Source: Neisseriaceae bacterium ESL0693 (GTDB lineage Bacteria > Pseudomonadota > Gammaproteobacteria > Burkholderiales > Neisseriaceae). From it: a DNA stretch of 64,000 nucleotides. Both the position numbers and the translations under genes were made by a program. The stretch is from NCBI GenBank assembly GCA_029433475.1, contig JAQTIE010000006.1:1-64000 (forward strand), read 5' to 3'. The notes under the pieces are model-generated. The model saw nothing but the letters and a program-made list of their open reading frames with translations, made no database searches and was not told where the DNA came from. Shown here piece by piece: positions 48,377-59,461 of this stretch (position 1 is the first letter of the stretch; each line of letters begins with the position of its first letter).

Positions 48377-50389
48377 TTATTGCTTGTTTTCTTCGTTGTC
48401 TAAGAAGCTTTTTAACCGGTCTGAACGGGTAGGGTGGCGCAGTTTACGCAATGCCTTGGCTTCAATCTGACGAATACGTTCCCGTGTCACATCAAATTGT
48501 TTGCCTACTTCTTCCAGTGTATGGTCAGTATTCATATCGATACCAAAACGCATACGTAATACCTTGGCTTCACGCGGGGTTAAGCTTTCCAGTACATCTT
48601 TGGTTACTTCGCGCAGGCTGGAATACATGGCGGCATCGGCTGGCGCCACGTTATTGGCGTCTTCGATAAAGTCCCCCAGATGTGAATCATCGTCATCACC
48701 AATCGGCGTCTCCATGGAGATCGGTTCTTTGGCGATTTTCATGATTTTACGGATTTTGTCTTCGGGCATTTCCATCAGTTCGGCCAGTTTGGCAGAATCC
48801 GCTTCTTCACCGTTTTCTTGCAGATACTGACGTGAAATCCGGTTCATTTTGTTGATGGTTTCAATCATGTGTACCGGAATACGAATGGTACGCGCCTGAT
48901 CGGCAATAGAGCGGGTAATGGCTTGCCGGATCCACCAGGTGGCATAGGTAGAAAATTTGTAGCCGCGGCGGTATTCAAATTTATCTACCGCTTTCATCAG
49001 GCCGATATTGCCTTCCTGAATCAGGTCAAGAAATTGCAGGCCGCGATTGGTGTATTTCTTGGCAATGGAAATCACCAGACGTAAATTGGCCTGAATCATT
49101 TCACGTTTGGCCGCAGCTGTTTCACGTTCACTTTTAACCATGTTTTTATTGATGGTTTTAAGTTCTTCGATAGAAATTTGTGCTTCTTTTTCCAGATTGG
49201 CCAGTTCGGTTTGTTTTTCAATAATGGCATATTGAAAACGTGTTAATGCTTCATTCCAGACGCGGTTGAGGGATAGTTCATGATCTACCCAGTTTAAATC
49301 GGTGGGATTGGCCAGAAAGCTGTTAATGAAGTATTCACGATCCATGCGAACGCGGTTGAGGGCAATATCACGGATATCACGCTCCAGTTGCCGTACCAGA
49401 TTGACGCGGGAGCGCATACTTTCGCAAAGGCTTTCAATCTGACGGGTGGCGAAGCGTACTCGCAGCAATTCATTGGCAATGTCTTGCTGTATGGTTATGT
49501 ATTCAGGATCATGACTGCCTTTTTTCTGTAACACGGCAATCATTTGGTCGTAGCGTGTCTGAATGCCACTGAAGTGTTCCAGGGTTTTCTGGCGCAATTC
49601 TTCCAGATTGGCGGAAGCTACCAATGCCGCATGTTCTTCATCGGTCTCTTCAGTTGCCTCATCAGTACTGTCGTCATCATCACCATTGTCACTGTCAACA
49701 TCATCATTACTGTTTTCCTGCTGAATATCCACTTCTTTGCCGGTATCGGCAGACTTGCCGATTTTGACATCCATACCGATGCCCAATTCATCCAGCAATT
49801 CTTCATGTGGATCGACAATGGCCTCAACCACTTCATCAACTTTAATTTCGTCTTCCTGAATACGTTTAATCAATGTCAGAATTTCTGCCACCGAACCTGG
49901 GCAGGCTGAAATGGCCTGAATCATGTTACGTAAGGCATTTTCGATTTTTTTGGCAATGATGATTTCGTCTTCACGGGTCAGAAGATCAACCTGTCCCATT
50001 TCACGCATGTACATGCGTACCGGGTCGGTGGTGCGGCCAAATTCATTGTCGGCATTGGATAAAGCCGCTTCGGCTTCGGCTACGGCATCATCGTCGGTCA
50101 TGTTGGCTGTATTGTCACCCATCAGCAGACTTTCTGCATCGGGCGCTTCTTCAGTCACCTGAATTCCTAAACCGGAAATCATGGAAACGATGTTGTCGAT
50201 CTGATCGGCATCTGACATCTCATCAGGCAAGGCATCGTTGATTTCTGCGTAAGTGATGTAACCACGCTCTTTACCTTGAATGATCAGCTGACGTAAACGC
50301 GCGCGTTGTTCTTCCACGGTTAATGGACGGTTGTCTTCTTGCTCTTGCTCGGTTTCTGTGCCGATTCTTTTGGAGGTCTGATTGGCCAT
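48377..50389 (-). CDS. rpoD: Primary sigma factor RpoD (sigma-70)
   Basis: 670 residues. Region 1.2 is [11 protein letters not shown]. Regions 2.1-2.4 run from [28 protein letters not shown] to [26 protein letters not shown]. Region 4.2 is [20 protein letters not shown]. The nonconserved region contains a very acidic, Asp-rich insert (about 225-255). It is the last gene of the macromolecular synthesis operon. A separate promoter for heat or stress expression may lie in dnaG but is not evident. Confidence 0.98.
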   Translation of the reverse strand: MANQTSKRIGTETEQEQEDNRPLTVEEQRARLRQLIIQGKERGYITYAEINDALPDEMSDADQIDNIVSMISGLGIQVTEEAPDAESLLMGDNTANMTDDDAVAEAEAALSNADNEFGRTTDPVRMYMREMGQVDLLTREDEIIIAKKIENALRNMIQAISACPGSVAEILTLIKRIQEDEIKVDEVVEAIVDPHEELLDELGIGMDVKIGKSADTGKEVDIQQENSNDDVDSDNGDDDDSTDEATEETDEEHAALVASANLEELRQKTLEHFSGIQTRYDQMIAVLQKKGSHDPEYITIQQDIANELLRVRFATRQIESLCESMRSRVNLVRQLERDIRDIALNRVRMDREYFINSFLANPTDLNWVDHELSLNRVWNEALTRFQYAIIEKQTELANLEKEAQISIEELKTINKNMVKSERETAAAKREMIQANLRLVISIAKKYTNRGLQFLDLIQEGNIGLMKAVDKFEYRRGYKFSTYATWWIRQAITRSIADQARTIRIPVHMIETINKMNRISRQYLQENGEEADSAKLAELMEMPEDKIRKIMKIAKEPISMETPIGDDDDSHLGDFIEDANNVAPADAAMYSSLREVTKDVLESLTPREAKVLRMRFGIDMNTDHTLEEVGKQFDVTRERIRQIEAKALRKLRHPTRSDRLKSFLDNEENKQ

Positions 50390-50472
50390 AATATACTCAA
50401 TGTATTGCTACGAACTCAAAAAACCATGATATAAATACATGACTATCATGCAGGTGGTTAGAATCATGGTGC

Positions 50473-52242
50473 TCAGGACGGGCTCAGTAGTCGCAGCAGC
50501 AGTTGTTTTTCGTCGGCGCTTAAAACTTTATCTTGAAGTTTGCGCTTCAACGCGTCAATTTGCTGTGATTTGAGGCTGTCCAACAATTTTTGCATGCCTT
50601 GTTTAAATGTCATACAGTCTTCTTCATTGTCTGTCTGGAGTAATTCGGGCGAATCCAGATAATCATGGATGATCTGCTGTATAACAGGTTCAAATTCGGT
50701 ATTACGCATCAGTTCCAATACAGCACCACAATTAAGCGGTGCAGCAGAGGCTTGTATGCATTCGGCAAGCGCGGCGAGACATGCATAATCGCCGTGCAAA
50801 TCCAAATATTCGGGCAAGTCTATATATACGGCCCATTGCGGATTTATCAATAGCGCACGGATCTGCTTTTGTACCAGTGACATCATGGCCGGTTGCCGGA
50901 ATGTCTGTCTGGGTAAATGATAATCTTTTTGTCTGACTGAACGCTTTGGCGTTTCCTGCCCCATAAGCTGAGCCAAATTGTATTCATCAATACCTACTTT
51001 GTCACTGAGTTCCTGTCGCAGTAAAAAAGCCAGAGCAGGTGCTTTAATCTGGTTAATCAGCTGGCTGGCATTTTTAATCAGTTCGGCTTTGCCTTCTTGG
51101 GTATTGAGAGGAATTTTTTCGGTCAGTGTCTGCCAGAAATACTGTGATAAAGCCAGACTCTGATGTAACAGGGCTTCTTCAAATACAGCGGCTCCCTGTG
51201 CGCGGACAAAGCTATCAGGGTCATGCTCGGGCGGCAGAAATAAAAAGTGCAGTGTCTTGCCATCCTTTAACTGGGGCAAGGCATTTTCCAATGCGCGCCA
51301 GGCAGCTTTGCGGCCGGCCTGATCGCCATCAAAGCAAAAATAAATATCATTACTCTGACGCATCAGTAAATGAATGTGGTCGGCGGTGGTGGCTGTCCCT
51401 AAGGCGGCTACGGCATAGCCAATGCCAAATTGTGCCAGTGCCACCACGTCCATATAGCCTTCAACCACCAGTACCCGTCCGGTTTCCTTAATGGCCGAGC
51501 GTGCCTGATAGAGGCCATAAAGTTGTCGCCCTTTATCAAATAAAGGGGTTTCCGGTGAATTCAGATATTTGGGTTCACCCTGGCCGATAATGCGTCCGCC
51601 AAAACCAATGACCTGACCACGAATATCATGAATCGGAAACATGACACGATCACGGAAACGGTCATAACATTTGGTTTCTTTGTCGATCACCATGCCGCTG
51701 TTGATTAATGCCTGGCTGGGATAGGGCTGAAATACCTGACTGAGCGCCTGCCAGTGATCGGGTGCATATCCCAGTTCATAATGATTGATGATTTCATCAC
51801 TTAAACCACGGTTTTGCAGATAACAGAGGGCTGTGGCCGACAGTTTGAGCTGCTGCCGGTAAAAATCGGTAGCCGTAGCCATGGTTTGTGTCAGGGTTTG
51901 CTGCTGCTGTTTGCGTTGTTTTTGCTGCGTCTGAGTGTGTGCGTCATCATGTTGTTTCGGTACCGGCATGCCAACACGATCAGCCAGAAGCTGTACTGCC
52001 TCTACAAAATTTAAGCCCTGATATTCCATAATAAAGCCAATGGCAGAACCATGTGCACCACAGCCAAAGCAATGATAAAACTGTTTGGTCGGGCTGACGG
52101 AAAATGAGGCTGATTTTTCCTTATGAAACGGACAGCAGGCCATATAATTCGCACCACGTTTTTTCAGTGGCACGAAATCATCAATAATGTCTACGATGTC
52201 TGTTTTGTTGAGCAGCTCATCAATAAATTCATTCGGAATCAT
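50473..52242 (-). CDS. dnaG: DNA primase DnaG
   Basis: 589 residues. The N-terminal zinc finger is CPFHKEKSASF...FYHCFGCGAHG. The TOPRIM catalytic core has VVEGYMDVVAL and FCFDGDQAGRKAAW. The C-terminal DnaB-interaction domain ends LQDKVLSADEKQLLLRL. It makes RNA primers at the replication fork. yqeY lies 31 bases upstream and rpoD 83 bases downstream in the same operon. Confidence 0.98.
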   Translation of the reverse strand: MIPNEFIDELLNKTDIVDIIDDFVPLKKRGANYMACCPFHKEKSASFSVSPTKQFYHCFGCGAHGSAIGFIMEYQGLNFVEAVQLLADRVGMPVPKQHDDAHTQTQQKQRKQQQQTLTQTMATATDFYRQQLKLSATALCYLQNRGLSDEIINHYELGYAPDHWQALSQVFQPYPSQALINSGMVIDKETKCYDRFRDRVMFPIHDIRGQVIGFGGRIIGQGEPKYLNSPETPLFDKGRQLYGLYQARSAIKETGRVLVVEGYMDVVALAQFGIGYAVAALGTATTADHIHLLMRQSNDIYFCFDGDQAGRKAAWRALENALPQLKDGKTLHFLFLPPEHDPDSFVRAQGAAVFEEALLHQSLALSQYFWQTLTEKIPLNTQEGKAELIKNASQLINQIKAPALAFLLRQELSDKVGIDEYNLAQLMGQETPKRSVRQKDYHLPRQTFRQPAMMSLVQKQIRALLINPQWAVYIDLPEYLDLHGDYACLAALAECIQASAAPLNCGAVLELMRNTEFEPVIQQIIHDYLDSPELLQTDNEEDCMTFKQGMQKLLDSLKSQQIDALKRKLQDKVLSADEKQLLLRLLSPS

Positions 52243-52273
52243 GCAAGACAGCGATCAGGTTTGAATAAACGGG

Positions 52274-52720
52274 TTAAGACATCAATAGCTGTTTGACTTT
52301 GGTGCTGACTTCGCCCATGTCTGCCTGACCGGCCAGTTTGGGTTTTAATATGGCCATGACTTTACCCATATCACTGATCTGACTGGCGCCGATACTGTTT
52401 ATTGCAGTCTGAATTTCTTTTTCAATGGCAGCAGCATCAAGCATGGCAGGCAGATAGCGTTGTAATACATTGATTTCCGCCTGCTCTTTTTCAGCCAGAT
52501 CATGGCGCTGGCCTGCTTCAAACATGCGCACGGATTCTTTGCGCTGTTTGATCATTTTGGTTACGGTATTAATGAAGCGCTCGTCATCTACCTCAATACG
52601 TTCATCCACTTCAATTTGTTTAATGGCCGCCATTGCCATGCGGATGGTGGTTAAGGTAGCACTGTCATGCTGACGCATGGCTGTTTTCATGTCTTCTTGT
52701 AGTTGCTGGCGTAAACTCAC
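52274..52720 (-). CDS. yqeY: GatB/YqeY domain protein
   Basis: 148 residues from a GTG start at 52720 (GTG AGT TTA CGC), chosen because AGGAG lies about seven bases upstream; the open frame extends 29 codons further without similarity. The family pattern is SLRQQLQEDMKTAMR, then RYLPAMLDAAAIEKEI and ISDMGKVMAILKPKLAGQADMG. It is related to the tRNA-binding tail of amidotransferase GatB; its function is not settled. Its place between rpsU and dnaG is conserved in many proteobacteria. Confidence 0.93.
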   Translation of the reverse strand: MSLRQQLQEDMKTAMRQHDSATLTTIRMAMAAIKQIEVDERIEVDDERFINTVTKMIKQRKESVRMFEAGQRHDLAEKEQAEINVLQRYLPAMLDAAAIEKEIQTAINSIGASQISDMGKVMAILKPKLAGQADMGEVSTKVKQLLMS

Positions 52721-52829
52721 GATAAATCTCCTGTTTATGCTTTGTGTAATGAACAGACTGAATACATGGCATGGCCAAATAGGCAAGGTAGCTATAAACC
52801 AGACCATAAATTTTTAATGACTACAAATA

Positions 52830-52860
52830 GAAAATACCGCAAGCCACAGCCTACGGTATG
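52830..52860 (-). terminator. Hairpin with T-run after rpsU, probably partial
   Basis: On the - strand ATACCG ... CGGTAT encloses further weak pairs and is followed by TTTTCTATTT. It lies 48 bases after the rpsU stop and is likely a leaky terminator that lets less transcript reach yqeY, dnaG and rpoD, as known in the E. coli operon. Confidence 0.65.
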
Positions 52861-52874
52861 TTTCTTGATGAACT

Positions 52875-52893
52875 GACTGTGTCAGACACAGTC
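52875..52893. other. Perfect 8-bp hairpin directly after rpsU
   Basis: GACTGTGT and ACACAGTC flank a CAG loop, 15 bases after the rpsU stop and just before the terminator-like hairpin. There is no T-run on the - strand. It could be a processing or stability element. Confidence 0.55.
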
Positions 52894-52907
52894 TTTGCAA
52901 ACCATCA

Positions 52908-53120
52908 TTAATAGTATTTTGGTGGCAATTGCTGGCTACGCAGGCGTTTTTGCAAGCGTTTTACTGCGGCAGCTTTTTTGCGTTTACGTTCAGTAGTTGG
53001 TTTTTCATAGGCTTCACGGCTGCGTAATTCAGTTAATAAGCCGGTTTTTTCTACAGCACGTTTAAAACGGCGCATGGCCACTTCAAATGGTTCATTTTCT
53101 TTGACACGAATAGAAGGCAT
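52908..53120 (-). CDS. rpsU: Ribosomal protein bS21
   Basis: 70 residues. [24 protein letters not shown] and the basic [16 protein letters not shown] are standard bS21. It sits on the 30S platform next to the anti-Shine-Dalgarno end of 16S rRNA and helps initiation. It is the first gene of the rpsU-yqeY-dnaG-rpoD operon. Its own RBS is a modest AGGA about six bases from the ATG, in contrast with the very strong one of the leader mini-ORF upstream. Confidence 0.98.
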   Translation of the reverse strand: MPSIRVKENEPFEVAMRRFKRAVEKTGLLTELRSREAYEKPTTERKRKKAAAVKRLQKRLRSQQLPPKYY

Positions 53121-53217
53121 GTTTTTCCTAAAATCAATAAAATAGCAATAAGTATGCAGTTTTTAAAAATAACAACTATTATGGTTTGATCCTAATAGTC
53201 TGGCGGTGGTTAAACAA

Positions 53218-53250
53218 TTAATTAAGGTGCCACCTCACCGGATACAACAT
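53218..53250 (-). CDS. Candidate 10-codon leader peptide in the rpsU 5' region
   Basis: ATG TTG TAT CCG GTG AGG and onward encodes MLYPVRWHLN then TAA. AGGAGGTGAT, fully complementary to the 16S rRNA 3' end, overlaps the start (only about two bases from GGAGG to ATG; a TTG one codon on would be better spaced). It ends 97 bases before rpsU. Translation is not proven; it may instead be a ribosome-binding decoy. Confidence 0.35.
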   Translation of the reverse strand: MLYPVRWHLN

Positions 53251-53313
53251 CACCTCCTAAGGTGCTAAATCAGTAGCTGTCAGATTTTAATCTGAGCAAA
53301 AAATGAGTGATGT

Positions 53314-53343
53314 ATTATTATACGTCAGTACATTGTTTGTCAA
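53314..53343 (-). promoter_or_regulatory. rpsU: Sigma-70 promoter for rpsU
   Basis: On the - strand a perfect TTGACA (53343-53338) is followed by 17 bases and TAATAA; an overlapping TATAAT would have a 15-base spacer. Transcription would start near 53307, giving a leader of about 185 bases that contains TCAGATT/AATCTGA (53280-53295) and the mini-ORF. Confidence 0.75.
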
Positions 53344-53379
53344 TGGATAGCAAGTTTATTTTGATACAGACAGATAATT

Positions 53380-55914
53380 TTACAATCGGGTTACGCGGCG
53401 AATGTGGGCGATGGAATGCAGTGCCCTGATGATTTGGTTGAGTTGTTGTAGTGTCTGAATGCGCAGGAAGAAGCGAAATTCAATAAATCCTTCCGTACCA
53501 TCCTGTTTCTGGGAAGGAGTGTCAACCGACTCGATATCACCGCCATGGGTTGAAATGGTCTGGGCAATGGCGGCCAGTAAGCCGCGCGAATCCTGAGCGT
53601 AAATCAGTAAAGTGGTGGGGTAGGTATCGGCCTGGAAAGTATCCCAGTCGGCATCGAGTTGATTGTCAGGTTCAGTATCCAGAATGTGCTTACAGTTATC
53701 GCGGTGAATAATCAGTCCCTGATCTTTGACCAGCAGCGCTCTGATCGCGTCACCCGGGATGGGATTACAACATTTGGCCAGATGCATTCTGCCGGTTTCA
53801 CTGCCAGAAATTTTAATGGGCGATAATTTCACGGTATCGCCGAAATGTTCTTCAGCCAGATCAGCAATGTGCATGGCCACAGAAATGGGTTGTAATCGTC
53901 CGGTGCCCACATCACACAAAATATCTTCAAAAGTAATATTTTTATTGGCTAAATCAGATAAATATTTGTCTTTAAGGCTTTCTGACCATAATACATTGGA
54001 AGGCAACAAGCTGGATAAGGCTTTTTGCAGCAGATTCTCGCCGAGCTTAATGGCATCAGTACGGTTCATGTTTTTAATCTGACTGCGAATGGCGCTACGG
54101 GCACGGCTGGATACGGTAAAATTCAGCCAGGCCGGATTGGGTCGCGCTTGCTCGGAAGTGATGATTTCCACAGTGTCACCGGTATGCAGACGGGTGCGCA
54201 AAGGCATCATATTATGGTTGATACGGGCAGCTACCGTATGATTACCGATATCGGTGTGGACAGCGTAAGCAAAATCAATGGGTGTTGACCCTTCGGGCAG
54301 TACCATGATTTTACCGGTTGGGGTAAAGGTATAGACTTCGTTGGGAAACAAATCTACTTTTACATGTTCCAGAAATTCAACGGCATTGGCGCTGTGTGCT
54401 TGTAAATCAAGAATGGTTTGCAGCCATTGGTGTGTGCGCATCTGTGCCTGGGTAAAGCTGCTTTGTTCGCCGGTCTGGTGCATCCAGTGACTGGCAATGC
54501 CGCCTTCGGCCACAACGTCCATTTCATAGGTGCGGATCTGTACTTCAATGGGTAAGCCGTAAGGACCGACCAAGGTGGTATGCAGGCTTTGATAGCCATT
54601 ATTTTTAGGGATGGCAATATAGTCTTTAATTCTGCCGGGTCTGGGTTTGTAGAGACTATGCAGGGCGCCCAGTGCTGCATAGCAGGCCGGAATGCTGTTT
54701 ACAATGACGCGAAAAGCATAAATATCCATTACATCGGCAAAATGCAGTTTTTTATGGCGCATTTTCTGATAAATGCTGAAGAGATTTTTTTCTCTGCCTT
54801 TAATCTGTGCTTCAATATTGGCACTGACCAGATGCTGGCTGAATGCCCGCAATACCTTGCCGACTACATCGCGCCGGTTACGCCGGGAAGCCTGTAAGGC
54901 TTTTTGCAGTACTTCGTAACGGTGCGGATACAGGTGCTGGAAGGATAAATCCTGTAATTCGTGATAAACCTGATTAAATCCGATGCGATTGGCCAGTTGC
55001 GCATAGATTTCCATGGTTTCTTGTGCAATGCGCCGGCGACTCTGTGGTTTTTTGGCGCCTAAGGTACGCATGTTGTGTAAACGGTCTGACAGTTTGACGA
55101 TAATGACGCGCAAATCTTTGGTCATGGCCAGAATCAGTTTGCGAAAACTTTCAGCCTGTGCTTCCTGATGGCTGTTGTATTCCAGTTTTTCGAGTTTGGA
55201 CAGGCCATCCACCATATCGGCGATGGTCTGGCCAAACGTTTCTGTGATCTGTGTTTTACTGGTGCCAGTATCTTCCAATACATCATGTAAAATGCCGGCG
55301 CACAAGGCTTGTATGTCAACATGCCATTCAGCCAGTTGCGTGGCTACGGCGATGGGGTGAGTAATATAAGGCACGCCACTATTGCGAAATTGGTCATGAT
55401 GGCTGGCGATGCCGAATTCACATGCCTTTTGCAATAGTTTTTTCTCATCTGCTGAAAGATAGCTGGCCGTTTTAAAGAGTTTATCCTGCTCTGTTTTGAT
55501 GATGGCCTGATAGGTTGCCTCGATTTGCGTCCGGATTTGTTGCAGTTGCTGATCTTTGCTGGCTGAAGGATCGGCTTGAATTTGGCTGATAAGCCGATTG
55601 CCGACGGCGCCTAATTCCGATTCCAGTAAAGGGCTATCCGGATTCAGTGCCATATCCTGTAATGCGGTTTTGATCAGTATCGCTGCCAGTGCATGGACGC
55701 GGTGATGTTCTTTGGCCAGTTCGGTAGTGAGGATAAAACTGCGCTCAAGCAGCGGAGTTTTCTGGTGTTGCTGTGCCAGTGTATATACATAGGCACAGGC
55801 AGTTTCCAGTAGGTGCCAGCGTTCTTTTTTGTTTAAATAACCCGTTTTTTCAAACAAAGCCGACCGCCAGGTATCGACTTGGGTTGAATAAGGCAAACTG
55901 GGTGCAAATATCAT
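53380..55914 (-). CDS. spoT: Bifunctional (p)ppGpp synthetase/hydrolase SpoT with an extra N-terminal HD-like domain
   Basis: 844 residues from ATG 55914, 13 bases after rpoZ; the frame is open for 41 more codons inside rpoZ. The active HD hydrolase domain is at about 146-300 (HDVLEDT, His210-Asp211). Then follow the synthetase (KGREKNLFSIYQKMRHK, IPKNNGYQSLHT), TGS (TPTGKIMVLPEGSTPIDFAYAVHT) and a C-terminal ACT domain. Usual SpoT/RelA length is about 700-750; the excess is residues 1-140, which align with the HD domain (LFEKTGYL with LFKTASYL, and ALAAILIKTALQD with ALCAGILHDVLED) but have Lys82-Thr83 in place of His-Asp. Linkage to rpoZ and gmk is standard for SpoT. Confidence 0.93.
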   Translation of the reverse strand: MIFAPSLPYSTQVDTWRSALFEKTGYLNKKERWHLLETACAYVYTLAQQHQKTPLLERSFILTTELAKEHHRVHALAAILIKTALQDMALNPDSPLLESELGAVGNRLISQIQADPSASKDQQLQQIRTQIEATYQAIIKTEQDKLFKTASYLSADEKKLLQKACEFGIASHHDQFRNSGVPYITHPIAVATQLAEWHVDIQALCAGILHDVLEDTGTSKTQITETFGQTIADMVDGLSKLEKLEYNSHQEAQAESFRKLILAMTKDLRVIIVKLSDRLHNMRTLGAKKPQSRRRIAQETMEIYAQLANRIGFNQVYHELQDLSFQHLYPHRYEVLQKALQASRRNRRDVVGKVLRAFSQHLVSANIEAQIKGREKNLFSIYQKMRHKKLHFADVMDIYAFRVIVNSIPACYAALGALHSLYKPRPGRIKDYIAIPKNNGYQSLHTTLVGPYGLPIEVQIRTYEMDVVAEGGIASHWMHQTGEQSSFTQAQMRTHQWLQTILDLQAHSANAVEFLEHVKVDLFPNEVYTFTPTGKIMVLPEGSTPIDFAYAVHTDIGNHTVAARINHNMMPLRTRLHTGDTVEIITSEQARPNPAWLNFTVSSRARSAIRSQIKNMNRTDAIKLGENLLQKALSSLLPSNVLWSESLKDKYLSDLANKNITFEDILCDVGTGRLQPISVAMHIADLAEEHFGDTVKLSPIKISGSETGRMHLAKCCNPIPGDAIRALLVKDQGLIIHRDNCKHILDTEPDNQLDADWDTFQADTYPTTLLIYAQDSRGLLAAIAQTISTHGGDIESVDTPSQKQDGTEGFIEFRFFLRIQTLQQLNQIIRALHSIAHIRRVTRL

Positions 55915-55927
55915 CAGATTCTCGGCA

Positions 55928-56131
55928 TTATTTTTGCTGATTGAGTAATTCCATACCGATCTGACCGGAAGCGATTTCACGTAAAGCAATGACTGTGGGT
56001 TTGTCGTGATCTGCATCAACCAGTGATGTAGCGCCATTGGCCAGTTGTCGCGCCCGTAAGGCGGCAGCTAAAGTCAAATCAAAGTGATTGGGAATGCGTC
56101 CGATACAATCTTCTACAGTAATGCGTGCCAT
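55928..56131 (-). CDS. rpoZ: RNA polymerase omega subunit
   Basis: 67 residues. [33 protein letters not shown] is the standard omega N-terminus, followed by [17 protein letters not shown]. Omega stabilises beta-prime and forms part of a ppGpp site on polymerase, which makes its coupling with spoT meaningful. It lies between gmk and spoT on the same strand. Confidence 0.97.
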   Translation of the reverse strand: MARITVEDCIGRIPNHFDLTLAAALRARQLANGATSLVDADHDKPTVIALREIASGQIGMELLNQQK

Positions 56132-56206
56132 AATAAATATCCGTATTTAAACCTATGATGATTATAAAATAATAATAAAAAGTAAGCAGCTTATTTTTGC
56201 CGGTTG

Positions 56207-56818
56207 TTAATCGGCGGCCAAAACATCCGTGATGGTTTGCTGCTGTTTTTCACCGCGCAGATGGGAAGTGCGGATGATGGCAAGTAAATCCTGTTCCGCT
56301 TGGTCAAGCTCTTTATTGATGATGACATAATCAAATAAAAATGCTTGTTCGATTTCGTGATGTGCTTTGGATAGTCGTCTACTGATGACATCTTTGCTTT
56401 CTGTGCCACGCCCCATCAGGCGTTCGGCCAGCACGGCAAAAGAGGGCGGAAGAATGAAAATACTGACGGCATCCGGCAGTTGTTTGCGTACCTGTTGTGC
56501 ACCCTGGATATCAATTTCCAGAATTACATCAAAACCCTGCTCAATCAGGCTATTGACTGCATTTACGCTGGTGCCATAGTAGTTGCCGAACACATCGGCG
56601 TGTTCAAGAAAGGCGCCTTGCCCGATCAAGTCTTCAAATTCTCTGATAGAAACAAAATGATAATGTGTGCCGTCTTGTTCACCGTCTCTGGGCGGACGGG
56701 TGGTATGGGAAATAGACACACGAATGAAGGGCTGATGTGCGATCATGCGCGATACAAGGGTGGTTTTACCTGTACCGGAAGCCGCGGAAACGATAAAAAT
56801 TTGGCCGGGTTGAGACAT
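56207..56818 (-). CDS. gmk: Guanylate kinase
   Basis: 203 residues. The P-loop is SAASGTGKTTL; the GMP-binding region has SHTTRPPRDGEQDGTHYHF. LEIDIQGAQQVRKQLPDAVSIFILPPS completes the core. It makes GDP from GMP and ATP. Together with rpoZ and spoT it forms a guanine nucleotide/(p)ppGpp operon. It is divergent from pyrG across a 178-base gap. Confidence 0.98.
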   Translation of the reverse strand: MSQPGQIFIVSAASGTGKTTLVSRMIAHQPFIRVSISHTTRPPRDGEQDGTHYHFVSIREFEDLIGQGAFLEHADVFGNYYGTSVNAVNSLIEQGFDVILEIDIQGAQQVRKQLPDAVSIFILPPSFAVLAERLMGRGTESKDVISRRLSKAHHEIEQAFLFDYVIINKELDQAEQDLLAIIRTSHLRGEKQQQTITDVLAAD

Positions 56819-56966
56819 GGTGCTAACTTGATGTGTTACGGTGTCTAATTATGCCACATTAGATAGATCGATGCCACAGTGAGGCTGATTTTACACAGAA
56901 TGAGCCTTTGTTAATACGGCGGTAATACGGGGTTTGCGACTTTCTTTTAAAGCTGTTTTCAGCTAA

Positions 56967-58622
<1,656 letters not shown>

Positions 58623-58640
58623 TATTCATTTTTAATGCTA

Positions 58641-58675
58641 AAAGACAGGCCGGATTATCCGGCCTGTCTTTTTAT
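58641..58675 (+). terminator. Strong intrinsic terminator of pyrG
   Basis: A perfect 11-bp GC-rich stem, GACAGGCCGGA / TCCGGCCTGTC, with a TTA loop is flanked by AAA and a run of five T. AAAA on the 5' side makes it usable on the other strand too. Confidence 0.93.
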
Positions 58676-58893
58676 ATTTTTAGGCTGCTGATTTGTTTTA
58701 GTGCCAAAGGCTGAATAATGATGTGTCTACTTTGGGATTTCTCTTAAATTATTGATGATTATTTAAAAAATGTAGGTAAATGTATAAGCAATGAAGCTAA
58801 GTTGTTTTTTGAGTAAATGTGGAAGTTTATTTTTGCCTTCTCTCTTGCCGTTTTGTATGATGGGTATGTCTTTATTATTATGATTCTGGCCTT

Positions 58894-59394
58894 ATGGGTG
58901 CATGGGTAAAGAAGATTGTTTTATTAATTGTCATTGTATCGGGGTTCTGGTACTGGCAGCATCAGCAGTTTGATCATTCTTTTGACAAAAGCCAGACGCG
59001 GGCACAGATTGAACAGGCATTACAGACAGCCAAGAACAGTATTACCCGGCCAGCACCATCAACGTCTTCGGCTGGTTTAACCATCAGGCAGGCGCATCAG
59101 CAAGGTCTGGATAAGGTTATTGTCAATGACAGTGGTGCGGTTGTGCGAATTTTGCCAGATGATATTCAAGGTGATCGGCATCAAAAGTTTATTGTACGCA
59201 CGGATGGTGGTACGGTTTTAATCGTGCACAATATTGACATGGCGCCGCGTTTACCGGATCTGAGGATAGGTGACCGGGTAGGTTTTCAGGGAGAATTTAT
59301 CCAGAATAGTAAAGGTGGATTGGTACATTGGACACATTGCGGAGTTCGAAAATGTAGAGGGTGGCTGGAGTATAAGGGAAAACGTTATCAGTAG
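58894..59394 (+). CDS. DUF3465-like exported protein
   Basis: 166 residues. One N-terminal hydrophobic helix (about 5-22) is an anchor or signal. A polar linker of about 45 residues follows, then a C-terminal domain ending GGLVHWTH...RGWLEYKGKRYQ, the DUF3465 ending. The function of the family is not known to me. Between HWTH and GWLEY this protein has CGVRKCR, with two Cys and no HDP; the other + frame reads ENVEGGW at the same place, so a small compensated frameshift is possible. hdeD follows after 67 bases. Confidence 0.75.
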   Translation: MGAWVKKIVLLIVIVSGFWYWQHQQFDHSFDKSQTRAQIEQALQTAKNSITRPAPSTSSAGLTIRQAHQQGLDKVIVNDSGAVVRILPDDIQGDRHQKFIVRTDGGTVLIVHNIDMAPRLPDLRIGDRVGFQGEFIQNSKGGLVHWTHCGVRKCRGWLEYKGKRYQ

Positions 59395-59461
59395 TCAGAG
59401 GTTTGCTTTGCCATCACGGACGGAATATCGGTTTGATTATTCATTAAAGAAAGGAAGTCGT

